Source: Lachnospiraceae bacterium UBA3804 (GTDB lineage: Bacteria > Bacillota > Clostridia > Lachnospirales > Lachnospiraceae). From it: 64,000 bases of DNA. Shown piece after piece: positions 43,883 to 51,071 of the stretch. The stretch lies in assembly GCA_002368665.1 (NCBI GenBank), contig DFEK01000006.1, positions 1 to 64,000 on the forward strand, in the 5' to 3' direction. Within the stretch, counting starts at the first letter, position 1; every line of letters starts with the position of its first letter. The notes beneath the pieces are model-generated. The model made no database searches. It worked only from the letters and a program-made list of their open reading frames with translations, and had not been told where the DNA came from. Made by a program: the position numbers and the translations under genes.

Positions 43883-45442
43883 ATGTTACCGATTTCTTTT
43901 GGCAAACGGAATAAGAAAAAAATACCGGCGAGAGTCCTTGCGGCTTTCGTTTCGTTTGGCATGGTTTTTTCGCTTCTGTCCATACCGGTTCTGGCAGATG
44001 AACTGACGGATGCAAGAAACGCACGCATGAGCGAAGTCGTTCAGACCAATACCGTGGAGGACTGGCCGCAGGGGCCTGCGCTCGGTGCGGAAGGTGCGAT
44101 TCTGATGGAAGCCAAGACCGGTGCGATCCTGTATGCCAAAAACATTGATGAACGTCTGTATCCGGCATCCACAACGAAGATCATGACGGGTCTTCTGGCA
44201 TATGAAAATGCCAAGCTGGATGAGGATGTGGAATTCTCCTACGAAGCGGTGCATGACGTGGCTAGGGGCGATTCCAACATCGGCATGGATGCGGGAGAGA
44301 TCATTCCGATGAACAAAGCGCTCGAAGGAATGATGATCCTGTCTGCCAACGAAGTGGCGAACGGAATTGCGGAGCATGTCGGCGGCGGAAGCAGAGCGGC
44401 TTTCGTTGATATGATGAATGAAAAAGCAGCCGAGATCGGATGTACCAATACACATTTTACCAATCCGAACGGTCTACATGATGAGCAGCATTATACGACT
44501 TGCAGGGATCTGGCAACGATCGCAAGATATTATTTCGGATACGAATATCTGGCAGCACTTTCCAGAGAGCCTTCCTGTGAGTTCGAAGCGACTCCGACCC
44601 AGAAGGATTCTTTCAAACTGAATACCAAAAATATGCTGGTCAAGGGCAGGAAGTACGAGTATGAATATCTCGTGGGCTCCAAGACCGGATTTACGTCCGA
44701 GGCGCGTCAGACTCTGGTTTCCGCGGCCAAGAAGGACGGTATGGAACTGATCTGTGTCATTATGAAAGAGGAAACACCGTACCAGTTTGAGGATACGGTA
44801 GCCTTATTCAATTACGGATTCGAGAATTTCAAGCGCGTCAATATCGCAGATCACCAGGATGAAAACAATGTATTTTCCGGCGGATTCTTCTCTGTCGGAC
44901 AGGATGTCTTCGGTTCTAACAAGTCGATTCTCGATATCGACCCGAATGCGTTTGTGGTTCTGCCGAAAAATGCGGAATTTACCGATGTGGAATATCATTT
45001 GTCCTATAATGAGGCAGCAGGCGACGGACAGGTCGCAAGAGTGGATTATTTCTTCCACGGAAACCCCGTAGGGGTGGCGAATCTTAGGATGAATGCGGAG
45101 AATGCTTCGCTCTTTGAACAGTTTGCGGGAGAAGTTACATCAGAAGAATTAAGTCAGACCGATACTTCCGAAGCAGAGGTTTCATCGGAGGCGATGACCG
45201 GCGAGGCCGCATCGGAAGGCACATCCGAAAATCTTCCGACCACGAACCGCAACAAAAATGGAATCTTCGTCAATGTCAAAATTGTTTTAATCGTGCTGGG
45301 CAGTGTTGTCGGACTGTCGGTGATCTTTATCATCGTAAGAAGTGTGATTAAAGAGTTCCAGTTTTCGAAGAAGCGTCGCGAGGTTATGGGACGCCACAGA
45401 AAACACAGAAGCCGTGGCAGGGATGACGATTATATCGAGTAA
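43883..45442 (+). CDS. dacF: D-alanyl-D-alanine carboxypeptidase (PBP5-like)
   Basis: A 519-residue secreted or membrane-bound penicillin-binding protein. A signal sequence (ARVLAAFVSFGMVFSLLSIPVLA, ending at ALADE type) is at residues ~12-36. The serine peptidase motifs are SxxK in YPASTTKIMTG, SxN in ILSANEVANG and KTG in VGSKTGFTSEA. A PBP5 C-terminal-like domain follows. A Ser/Thr/Glu-rich linker and a C-terminal membrane helix (IVLIVLGSVVGLSVIFIIVR, ~469-488) end with a strongly basic tail (KKRREVMGRHRKHRSRGRDD). It trims the fifth residue of peptidoglycan stem peptides. ATG 43883 follows GGAG; the subscript in dacF is a guess. Confidence 0.9.
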   Translation: MLPISFGKRNKKKIPARVLAAFVSFGMVFSLLSIPVLADELTDARNARMSEVVQTNTVEDWPQGPALGAEGAILMEAKTGAILYAKNIDERLYPASTTKIMTGLLAYENAKLDEDVEFSYEAVHDVARGDSNIGMDAGEIIPMNKALEGMMILSANEVANGIAEHVGGGSRAAFVDMMNEKAAEIGCTNTHFTNPNGLHDEQHYTTCRDLATIARYYFGYEYLAALSREPSCEFEATPTQKDSFKLNTKNMLVKGRKYEYEYLVGSKTGFTSEARQTLVSAAKKDGMELICVIMKEETPYQFEDTVALFNYGFENFKRVNIADHQDENNVFSGGFFSVGQDVFGSNKSILDIDPNAFVVLPKNAEFTDVEYHLSYNEAAGDGQVARVDYFFHGNPVGVANLRMNAENASLFEQFAGEVTSEELSQTDTSEAEVSSEAMTGEAASEGTSENLPTTNRNKNGIFVNVKIVLIVLGSVVGLSVIFIIVRSVIKEFQFSKKRREVMGRHRKHRSRGRDDDYIE

Positions 45443-45465
45443 TCAGTCAGACGAGAGGTGTAGGC

Positions 45466-45878
45466 ATGGATATTACACTGATGTATACCCCTAAGGAGAA
45501 AAAGGCTTTCGAAGAAGAACAGGAAGCGCCTGGTTCAGCCTGGTTTTCTTCTTTCGTTCACCGTTTCCGTTCTGGGCAATCGTAACCGCAACACCGTTTA
45601 TTGCCCTGGGTTTTACCGGACTTGCCATCTTTTTCTGGATCCGGTATGCCAAGCAGTTAAAGGCGTACACGATGAGGGAAGCGGAGCTGGATGTAAAGAG
45701 AAAGCGTGCTTTTCGCGAATTTGAATCCGCGAAAGAAAAATATACGGAAAAACTGAAAATAGTGGAAGCCATCACATACCGGAAGCATCAGGATAAAAGA
45801 AAGGCCGAAGAAGCGGCCATGGATCCGAAGAGATTCGAAGCATTATTTCATAGTGAAGACGAAAAAAAGGCACCGTGA
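45466..45878 (+). pseudogene. Frameshifted small membrane protein gene
   Basis: ATG 45466 follows GAGAGGTG and opens a frame (MDITLMYTPKEKKAFEEEQE...) that stops at 45585. From about 45498 a different frame, one base back, encodes GSAWFSLVFFFRSPFPFW, then IVTATPFIALGFTGLAIFFW (a membrane helix), then a charged coiled-coil MREAELDVKRKRAFREFES... to TGA 45878. No start codon with a ribosome binding site serves the second frame before ATG 45672. A single-base deletion, for instance in the A5 run at 45499-45503, would explain it. It could be a true mutation, an assembly error or, less likely, a programmed -1 shift at GAAAAAG just behind an internal AGGAG. I do not recognise the family. It follows dacF by 23 bases. 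Confidence 0.6.
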
Positions 45879-45897
45879 GTTATCACGATGCCTTTTC
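45865..45897. terminator. Bidirectional terminator overlapping stop codon
   Basis: AAAAGGCACCGTGA, loop GTTA, TCACGATGCCTTTT: the TGA at 45876-45878 of the frameshifted gene lies in the stem. On the minus strand it has a 7-T tail and serves tRNA-Ser(GCU). Confidence 0.88.
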
Positions 45898-45906
45898 CTT
45901 TCGGTA

Positions 45907-45994
45907 CGGAGAAGGAGGGATTTGAACCCTCGCGCCGGTTGCCCGACCTACACCCTTAGCAGGGGCGCCTCTTCGGCCTCTTGAGTACTTCTCC
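45907..45994 (-). tRNA. tRNA-Ser (anticodon GCU)
   Basis: On the minus strand GGAGAAG pairs with CTTCTCC, the anticodon loop is CTGCTAA (GCT, reading AGC/AGU), a long variable arm (GTAGGTCGGGCAACCGGC) marks a class II tRNA, and T-arm GAGGG-TTCAAAT-CCCTC. Discriminator G; no CCA. A consensus promoter lies at 46036-46065. Confidence 0.95.
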
Positions 45995-46035
45995 TCATCT
46001 ATCCGAACTGCGCTTTTCCTTGTAGCGCTCATACG

Positions 46036-46065
46036 ATTATACTAAATGGTGCAAAATTTTGTCAA
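46036..46065 (-). promoter_or_regulatory. tRNA-Ser promoter
   Basis: On the minus strand TTGACA (46065-46060), 18-base spacer, TATAAT (46041-46036). Both hexamers are perfect. Confidence 0.85.
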
Positions 46066-46094
46066 GATGCTTTGTTTTTTGTTTATTTATACAA

Positions 46095-46122
46095 TTGAAA
46101 AGAATAATAAAAAATTTATAAT
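46095..46122 (+). promoter_or_regulatory. Lipoprotein gene promoter
   Basis: TTGAAA at 46095-46100, 16-base spacer and TATAAT at 46117-46122, about 50 bases above the start at 46175. A strong-looking promoter in a very AT-rich gap. Confidence 0.7.
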
Positions 46123-46174
46123 TCATATTTGGAATTTGAAATTGTTATTTTTATCACAAAGAGGAGAGAAGAAA

Positions 46175-46738
46175 ATGAAAAAGACAGTTTTAGTTGCAGG
46201 TTTACTTAGTGCAGTAGCACTCAGCGCAGTTGCTTGTACCAAAAAGGAAGCAGTTGAAGAGGTTGTAAGCGAAGTTCCCGCAATCACAAGCGAAACCCTC
46301 GTAGAAGCAAGCGAAACCCTCGTAGAAGCAAGCGAAGTTGTAGAAGAAGTGAAGGAAGAAGTTGCAGCCGCAGGTGCTGATTTTACCGATGAATTCGCTT
46401 CCACGATCGAAGCAAATGAAGGAAAAGCATATGGATTCGCTGAATTAGGCGGAGTTCATGTACTGTTGATCGCTAATTCCACTTTTGACAACGGTGACGG
46501 CACAAAGGCTTCCGATGATGCTTATGTATATGTAAACGGCGATAACGGAGTCGTTCTTTGCGGACAGTTAACCAGTGGCGGTACCGCATATCCCATCTCC
46601 GTTAAGGGTGATGCATTCGTAACCGGAAACCGTGCAGGTATCGTTCTTAACACCATTGGCGAAGACAACGCACTTGTTGAGGCTGAAGGTACCGATGCGG
46701 ATTATGAAGAGGCAGTTGCCGTAGCATTCATCGAGTAA
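46175..46738 (+). CDS. Small repeat-containing lipoprotein
   Basis: A 187-residue secreted protein I do not recognise. The signal MKKTVLVAGLLSAVALSAVA ends at Cys21 (AVA-C; -3 is Ala, a relaxed lipobox). An acidic Glu/Val/Ser linker (residues ~22-68) contains the heptad SETLVEA repeated twice exactly at DNA level (21-bp unit, 46288-46336). The rest (~70-187) is a compact Gly/Asn/Asp/Val-rich domain (FAELGGVHVLLIANSTFDNG; DDAYVYVNGDNGVVLCG) likely all beta. An expressed single gene with its own promoter and terminator; abundance is plausible from these. GAGGAGAG precedes the ATG. Confidence 0.7.
   Translation: MKKTVLVAGLLSAVALSAVACTKKEAVEEVVSEVPAITSETLVEASETLVEASEVVEEVKEEVAAAGADFTDEFASTIEANEGKAYGFAELGGVHVLLIANSTFDNGDGTKASDDAYVYVNGDNGVVLCGQLTSGGTAYPISVKGDAFVTGNRAGIVLNTIGEDNALVEAEGTDADYEEAVAVAFIE
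46288..46336 (+). repeat. 21-bp tandem repeat in lipoprotein linker
   Basis: Two perfect copies of a 21-bp unit (46288-46308 and 46309-46329) plus a 7-base third start, coding SETLVEA twice. Its perfect identity suggests recent slippage. Confidence 0.9.
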
Positions 46739-46767
46739 TCCGTTACAAACCAAAATTAAAATGACGA

Positions 46768-46798
46768 AAGAGAATGGCATTTACGCCATTCTCTTTTT
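46768..46798 (+). terminator. Lipoprotein gene terminator
   Basis: AGAGAATGGC, loop ATTTAC, GCCATTCTCT then seven T: a perfect 10-bp stem just after the lipoprotein gene. Confidence 0.95.
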
Positions 46799-46890
46799 TT
46801 CGCTCTTTCTTTTCCCGACAAAGAGGAGTAATATATATGATATATGTGAAAAATTGGGCTATTTTTAGAGTAACCTGCAAAGGATGATTC

Positions 46891-47559
46891 ATGCGACTGA
46901 AAAATATTAAAGGTTCCAGAGAATATATTGCCGCAAGCAGTCTCGTTATTGACGAGGATGTAATGGCCTCCTTCCGGGGATGTTGGAAGGAAAAAGTTTT
47001 CGGAAACGAAAACCCTCTGCAAATCGAGATCGGTATGGGCAAAGGGAAATTCATTACCGCGCTGGCCGCACTTCATCCGGATGTGAATTATATCGGAATC
47101 GAGAAATATTCTTCCACGCTTCTTCGAGGTGTTCAGAAAGTGGAAGAAAACCCACTTCCCAATATCCGTTTCCTGCGTATGGATGCGGAAGGGATTACGG
47201 ATATTTTCGGCGAGGGAGAAGTGGACCGGATCTATTTAAATTTTTCCGATCCGTGGCCGAAGGACCGTCATGCAAAGAGAAGACTGGAAAACAAGCTGTT
47301 TCTAAAGAAATATCATGTAATCCTGAAGGATGACGGAATCATCGAATTCAAAACGGACAATGTCAATTTATTCGATTTTGCCGTGGAGGAACTTAAGGGC
47401 GAACCCTGGAAGGTTCTGGGAATTACTAGGGATCTGCACCATGATGAGAAGATGAACGTAAACAATGTCATGACGGAGTATGAAGAAAAATTCTCCGCCA
47501 TGGGAAATCCGATCTATAAATATGTAATCGAAAAACAGAAAGGAGCGACAGGTTCATGA
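46891..47559 (+). CDS. trmB: tRNA (guanine-N7-)-methyltransferase
   Basis: A 222-residue TrmB. Motifs: PLQIEIGMGKGKFITALA (S-adenosylmethionine loop), NYIGIEKYSSTLLRG, and YLNFSDPWPKDRHAKRRL (DPWPK catalytic signature), and MTEYEEKFSAMGNPIYKY at the C terminus. It makes m7G46 in tRNA. Its stop overlaps the start of atpB by 4 bases (ATGA), so it is translationally tied to the ATP synthase operon and is probably its first gene. AAAGGATG lies above ATG 46891. A weak AT-rich promoter could lie near 46830-46845. Confidence 0.96.
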   Translation: MRLKNIKGSREYIAASSLVIDEDVMASFRGCWKEKVFGNENPLQIEIGMGKGKFITALAALHPDVNYIGIEKYSSTLLRGVQKVEENPLPNIRFLRMDAEGITDIFGEGEVDRIYLNFSDPWPKDRHAKRRLENKLFLKKYHVILKDDGIIEFKTDNVNLFDFAVEELKGEPWKVLGITRDLHHDEKMNVNNVMTEYEEKFSAMGNPIYKYVIEKQKGATGS

Positions 47560-48437
47560 GTAAGAAAAAGAAAGTCATTCCCATAGTGATTTTCTTCGTG
47601 ATTCTGATTGCGATAATTGTGGGAATCATTCTTCTCGGGAAGCCCGCACCGAGGGCCGAAAGCCTTTCGGAGACCATGCGAGACGCCGTGCTTCACGAGA
47701 GTATGAAAGTCAGTCTGTTCGGATTAAAAGATGTCAATCCGGGTCTGATCTCCGCATTTGCCGTAACCGCTATTTTGGGAGTGTTTGCAATCATCTGCAG
47801 AATCTTCGTAATTCCCAGGTTTAAGGAAATTCCGGGTAAATTCCAGCTGGTGCTGGAATCGGTAGTGGGAATCTTCCGCGGAATGGCGAAAGGAAATTCA
47901 CCGGAGAAGAATAAGGTATTAAGCGCGTACATCTTTACAGCCGGTGCCTACATCTTTGTGGGAACGCTGTTTGAACTTTTCGGCTTCCAGGCCGTCTCGA
48001 CGTCGGGAGCAAGCATTCCGCTTCCCGCACCGCTTGCGGACATCAACGGAGCCATCGCGATGGGGTGCGGTTCCTACCTGTTTATCCTGATCGGAGGTAT
48101 CGCAAACAACGGATTCCACGGACTTCTGGGAACGATCAAAGAGTTTTCGCTTCCGTTATCCATGAGCTTCCGTCTTTTCGGCGCCCTGCTTTCCGGTGCA
48201 CTGGTTACGGAGCTGGTATATTACTCGATGTATTTAAGTTTCGTTTTACCGGTAATCGTGGGAGTGTTATTTACCCTGTTGCATGCGCTGATCCAGGCAT
48301 ATGTTTTAACCTTGCTTGTTTCCATCTTCTACGGAGAGGTTTCCGAGAAGAAACTGGAAAAAGGTAAGAGAAAAAAGAAGAATAAAGAGAAAAACAATAT
48401 CAACACCAATACAATGACTCCGGAGGTATCCAAATGA
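47556..48437 (+). CDS. atpB: ATP synthase Fo subunit a
   Basis: A 293-residue membrane subunit a, longer than usual at both ends (extra N-terminal helix KKVIPIVIFFVILIAIIVGIILLG and basic, Lys/Asn-rich C terminus). Proton-channel hallmarks include LSMSFRLFGALLSGALV with the essential arginine, and LHALIQAYVLTLLVSIFY near the end. It forms the half-channels next to the c-ring. Starts inside trmB. The order a-c-b is standard, but no atpI precedes it. Confidence 0.93.
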   Translation: MSKKKKVIPIVIFFVILIAIIVGIILLGKPAPRAESLSETMRDAVLHESMKVSLFGLKDVNPGLISAFAVTAILGVFAIICRIFVIPRFKEIPGKFQLVLESVVGIFRGMAKGNSPEKNKVLSAYIFTAGAYIFVGTLFELFGFQAVSTSGASIPLPAPLADINGAIAMGCGSYLFILIGGIANNGFHGLLGTIKEFSLPLSMSFRLFGALLSGALVTELVYYSMYLSFVLPVIVGVLFTLLHALIQAYVLTLLVSIFYGEVSEKKLEKGKRKKKNKEKNNINTNTMTPEVSK

Positions 48438-48808
48438 AAAAAGTAACGAAATTATTGGCAGCATTGATTCTTATATTCACGGTTGCGGCAATTGCCTTAG
48501 TTCCCGTGAAAGCATATGCATCGGACGGCGGGGAGAGCGCATACGAAGTAGTGGAAAACGGTGATACCAATTTCCATCTTTCCACCACCGCAATGAAGGG
48601 TATTGCGGCAGCGATTGCGATTGCCATTCCCGCAGCACTTGGTGCACTCGGTATGGGTATTGCCACCGCAAAGTCCACCGAAGGTATTTCCAGACAGCCT
48701 GAAGCAAGCGGTAAGATCCAGGGATTATGGATGCTCGGTATGGTATTTATCGAGACCCTTGTTATTTACGCATTGGTTGTAACCATTCTGATTGTATTCG
48801 TTTTATAA
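48434..48808 (+). CDS. atpE: ATP synthase Fo subunit c with signal-like N terminus
   Basis: A 124-residue c subunit, about 45 residues longer than most. Residues 1-29 look like a Sec signal (KKVTKLLAALILIFTVAAIALVPVKAYA; AYA before Ser30), then a polar stretch (~30-52), helix 1 (AAAIAIAIPAALGALGMG), the RQPEA loop (87-91) and helix 2 with Glu107 in FIETLVIY. The Gln that marks Na+-binding rings is Met74 here, and Ser is Thr108, so proton coupling is more likely. It overlaps atpB by 4 bases. The extra N terminus suggests a rotor ring with an outward tail, or a cleaved precursor. Confidence 0.92.
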   Translation: MKKVTKLLAALILIFTVAAIALVPVKAYASDGGESAYEVVENGDTNFHLSTTAMKGIAAAIAIAIPAALGALGMGIATAKSTEGISRQPEASGKIQGLWMLGMVFIETLVIYALVVTILIVFVL

Positions 48809-48829
48809 AAATAGTACGGAGAGAGTGCC

Positions 48830-49324
48830 ATGAATGTGCCTTTGAATATTGACTGGCAGCAGATTTTGCTGCATTTACTGAATTTTTGTATCCTGTTCGG
48901 AATCCTGTATTTCTTTTTATACAAGCCCGTTAAGGATTTCATGGAAAAAAGGGAAGCTTCCTACAAGAAGCAGCACGAAGATGCGGAAAGCGCATTAAAG
49001 GAAGCGGAACAAAAGAGAAATGAATATGAAGAGAAATTAGCCGGTGCCGAAGCTGAAATTGCAGCCATGAAATCGGAGGCTGGTGCCAAGAATGCGGAAG
49101 AGAGAGCCCGCATGATGGAGCAGACCAAAACGGAAGCAGCGGCTATTCTGGAAAGCGCCAAGAAAAGAGGCGAAATGGAGCACGACAAGATTATTGCCGA
49201 GGCTCAGCGTGAAATTGCAGATATCGTTACCACTGCAACGGAGAAGATTGTATTAAGCGCAGATGTGTCCAAGAGTTATGATGAATTCTTAAAAAGCGCA
49301 GAAGGAAACGTAAAGAATGAGTAA
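48830..49324 (+). CDS. atpF: ATP synthase Fo subunit b
   Basis: A 164-residue b subunit. One N-terminal membrane helix (WQQILLHLLNFCILFGILYFFL), then a long heptad-rich stalk (DFMEKREASYKKQHEDAESA ... RGEMEHDKIIAEAQ) to the C terminus. It is of normal length, so no delta domain is attached to it. Its end overlaps the next gene by 8 bases. GGAGAGAG precedes ATG 48830. Confidence 0.95.
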   Translation: MNVPLNIDWQQILLHLLNFCILFGILYFFLYKPVKDFMEKREASYKKQHEDAESALKEAEQKRNEYEEKLAGAEAEIAAMKSEAGAKNAEERARMMEQTKTEAAAILESAKKRGEMEHDKIIAEAQREIADIVTTATEKIVLSADVSKSYDEFLKSAEGNVKNE

Positions 49325-51056
49325 TTACAATAATATTTCCAAAGCATACCTGTATGCCGAAAAGGAACCGACTGCCGCCCAGATGGAAGGTTTTGTCAAG
49401 TTTCTCAGCGGTAAATATGAACGCGAAATCTCGGTTCAGTGGGTAAAAAGCAGGGAATTTCCCGGAGGCTTCCGCTTAGAGGTCGGCAACGATGTTTATG
49501 ACTGGAGCAAGGAAGGTAAATTCGAGCAGTTACGTGAGAAACTGTCCTATCTTGCCAAGCATTCGGACGATGTTATCCCTCTGATGAAGGAAACCGTGCA
49601 TTCCTGGACCCCTTCCGCGATTGCGCGTGAAGTCGGAACCGTACTGACCGTCGGAGACGGTATTGCAACGGTAGAAGGACTGGAAAATGCCACCTACGGT
49701 GAGATCTTGATCTTTACGGACGGTATCCGCGGTATGGTCATGGAGCTTAGACGAGATGAAGTCGGCTGTATTCTTTTCTCGGAGGAATCTCCGATCTTGG
49801 AGGGCAGCAGCGTATACCGTACCGGTAAAACAGCCGGTATCCCCGTTGGCGATAATTTCGTCGGAAGAGTCATTAACCCGCTCGGGGAGCCGATTGACGA
49901 ACGCGGTCCCATCGAGGCCAAGGAGTACTATTCCATCGAACATCCCGCACCGGGAATTATTGCAAGACAGAGCGTTAACCGCCCGCTGGAGACCGGTATT
50001 CTGGCAATCGATTCCATGTTCCCCATCGGACGCGGACAGAGAGAGTTGATCATTGGAGACCGTCAGACCGGTAAAACGGCCATTGCCCTCGATACCATTA
50101 CCAACCAGAAGGGCAAAGACGTAATCTGTATCTATGTTGCCATCGGACAGAAGGCTTCCAGTATTGCCCAGATGGTTAATAATTTACGAAACAAAGGTGC
50201 GATGGATTACACCATCATCGTAAACGCATCCGCTTCGGATGCTGCGCCGATTCAGTATATTGCGCCCTACGCAGGATGCTCACTTGCGGAGTATTTCATG
50301 AATAACGGGCAGGATGTTCTGATCATCTACGACGATCTGTCCAAGCATGCGATCGCATATCGTTCCTTAAGTCTTTTGCTGGATCGTTCTCCGGGCCGTG
50401 AAGCATACCCGGGTGATGTTTTCTATCTGCATTCGAGACTTTTGGAGCGTGCCGCACAGTTAAGCGACGAATACGGCGGAGGATCAATCACGGCACTTCC
50501 CATCGTGGAAACCCAGGCCGGTGACGTATCCGCATATATTCCCACGAATATCATTTCCATTACCGACGGTCAGATTTTCTTAGAGAGCGGTCTGTTCTTC
50601 GAAGGACAGCGTCCGGCGGTCAATGTCGGACTTTCCGTATCCCGTGTAGGTGGTGATGCACAGACCAAGGCCATGAAAAAGGCAACTGGTACCCTGCGTC
50701 TGGACCTTGCACAGTTCAGGGAAATGGAAGTATTTACACAGTTTTCGTCCGACCTTGATGATTCCACCAAGAATCAGCTGCTTTACGGAAAGGGACTGAT
50801 GCGTGTACTCAGACAGAAGCAATACAGCCCCTACAGCGGAGCAGAAGAAGTAATCCTTCTGGTATGCGCGCTTGGCAGACTGTTCATTCCCATTCCGGAG
50901 AAGGAAATCAACAAGGTTTCGGAAGAGATTTTAAATTACTTTAAGAAAAACCGTCCGGATTTATCGGACCGTATCAACGGAAGCGATACGCTTTCGGATG
51001 AATTGCGTAAGGAAATCATAGATACCGCATCGGAGTATCTGGCAAAACGGAAATAA
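49317..51056 (+). CDS. atpA: ATP synthase F1 alpha subunit fused to a delta C-terminal domain
   Basis: A 579-residue protein. Residues ~80-579 are a full alpha subunit (REVGTVLTVGDGIATVEGL; P-loop GDRQTGKTA; ALPIVETQAGDVSAYIPTN). Residues ~8-76 instead match the C-terminal domain of subunit delta/OSCP: PTAAQMEGFVKFLSGKY, then FPGGFRLEVGNDVYDWSKEG and KFEQLREKL, which align with the delta (V/I)GG(F/I)xLxxGDxVxDGSVxGxLxxL block. The operon has no atpH between b and alpha, which is where delta normally lies. The ATG overlaps atpF by 8 bases, so no N-terminal delta domain precedes it. Since alpha is present three times, the enzyme would carry three copies of this domain. A genuine continuous frame with no stop or frameshift is seen. 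Confidence 0.93.
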   Translation: MSNYNNISKAYLYAEKEPTAAQMEGFVKFLSGKYEREISVQWVKSREFPGGFRLEVGNDVYDWSKEGKFEQLREKLSYLAKHSDDVIPLMKETVHSWTPSAIAREVGTVLTVGDGIATVEGLENATYGEILIFTDGIRGMVMELRRDEVGCILFSEESPILEGSSVYRTGKTAGIPVGDNFVGRVINPLGEPIDERGPIEAKEYYSIEHPAPGIIARQSVNRPLETGILAIDSMFPIGRGQRELIIGDRQTGKTAIALDTITNQKGKDVICIYVAIGQKASSIAQMVNNLRNKGAMDYTIIVNASASDAAPIQYIAPYAGCSLAEYFMNNGQDVLIIYDDLSKHAIAYRSLSLLLDRSPGREAYPGDVFYLHSRLLERAAQLSDEYGGGSITALPIVETQAGDVSAYIPTNIISITDGQIFLESGLFFEGQRPAVNVGLSVSRVGGDAQTKAMKKATGTLRLDLAQFREMEVFTQFSSDLDDSTKNQLLYGKGLMRVLRQKQYSPYSGAEEVILLVCALGRLFIPIPEKEINKVSEEILNYFKKNRPDLSDRINGSDTLSDELRKEIIDTASEYLAKRK

Positions 51057-51071
51057 GGAAAGCAGCGGAAG

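Noticed and set aside
43886..44455. 189-codon minus-strand frame
   Set aside because: Antisense to the D,D-carboxypeptidase gene whose catalytic motifs are clear on the plus strand.
48434..48808. Na+-coupled ATP synthase
   Set aside because: The Gln and Ser ligands in c that define Na+ rings are Met74 and Thr108 here; protons are the simpler reading.
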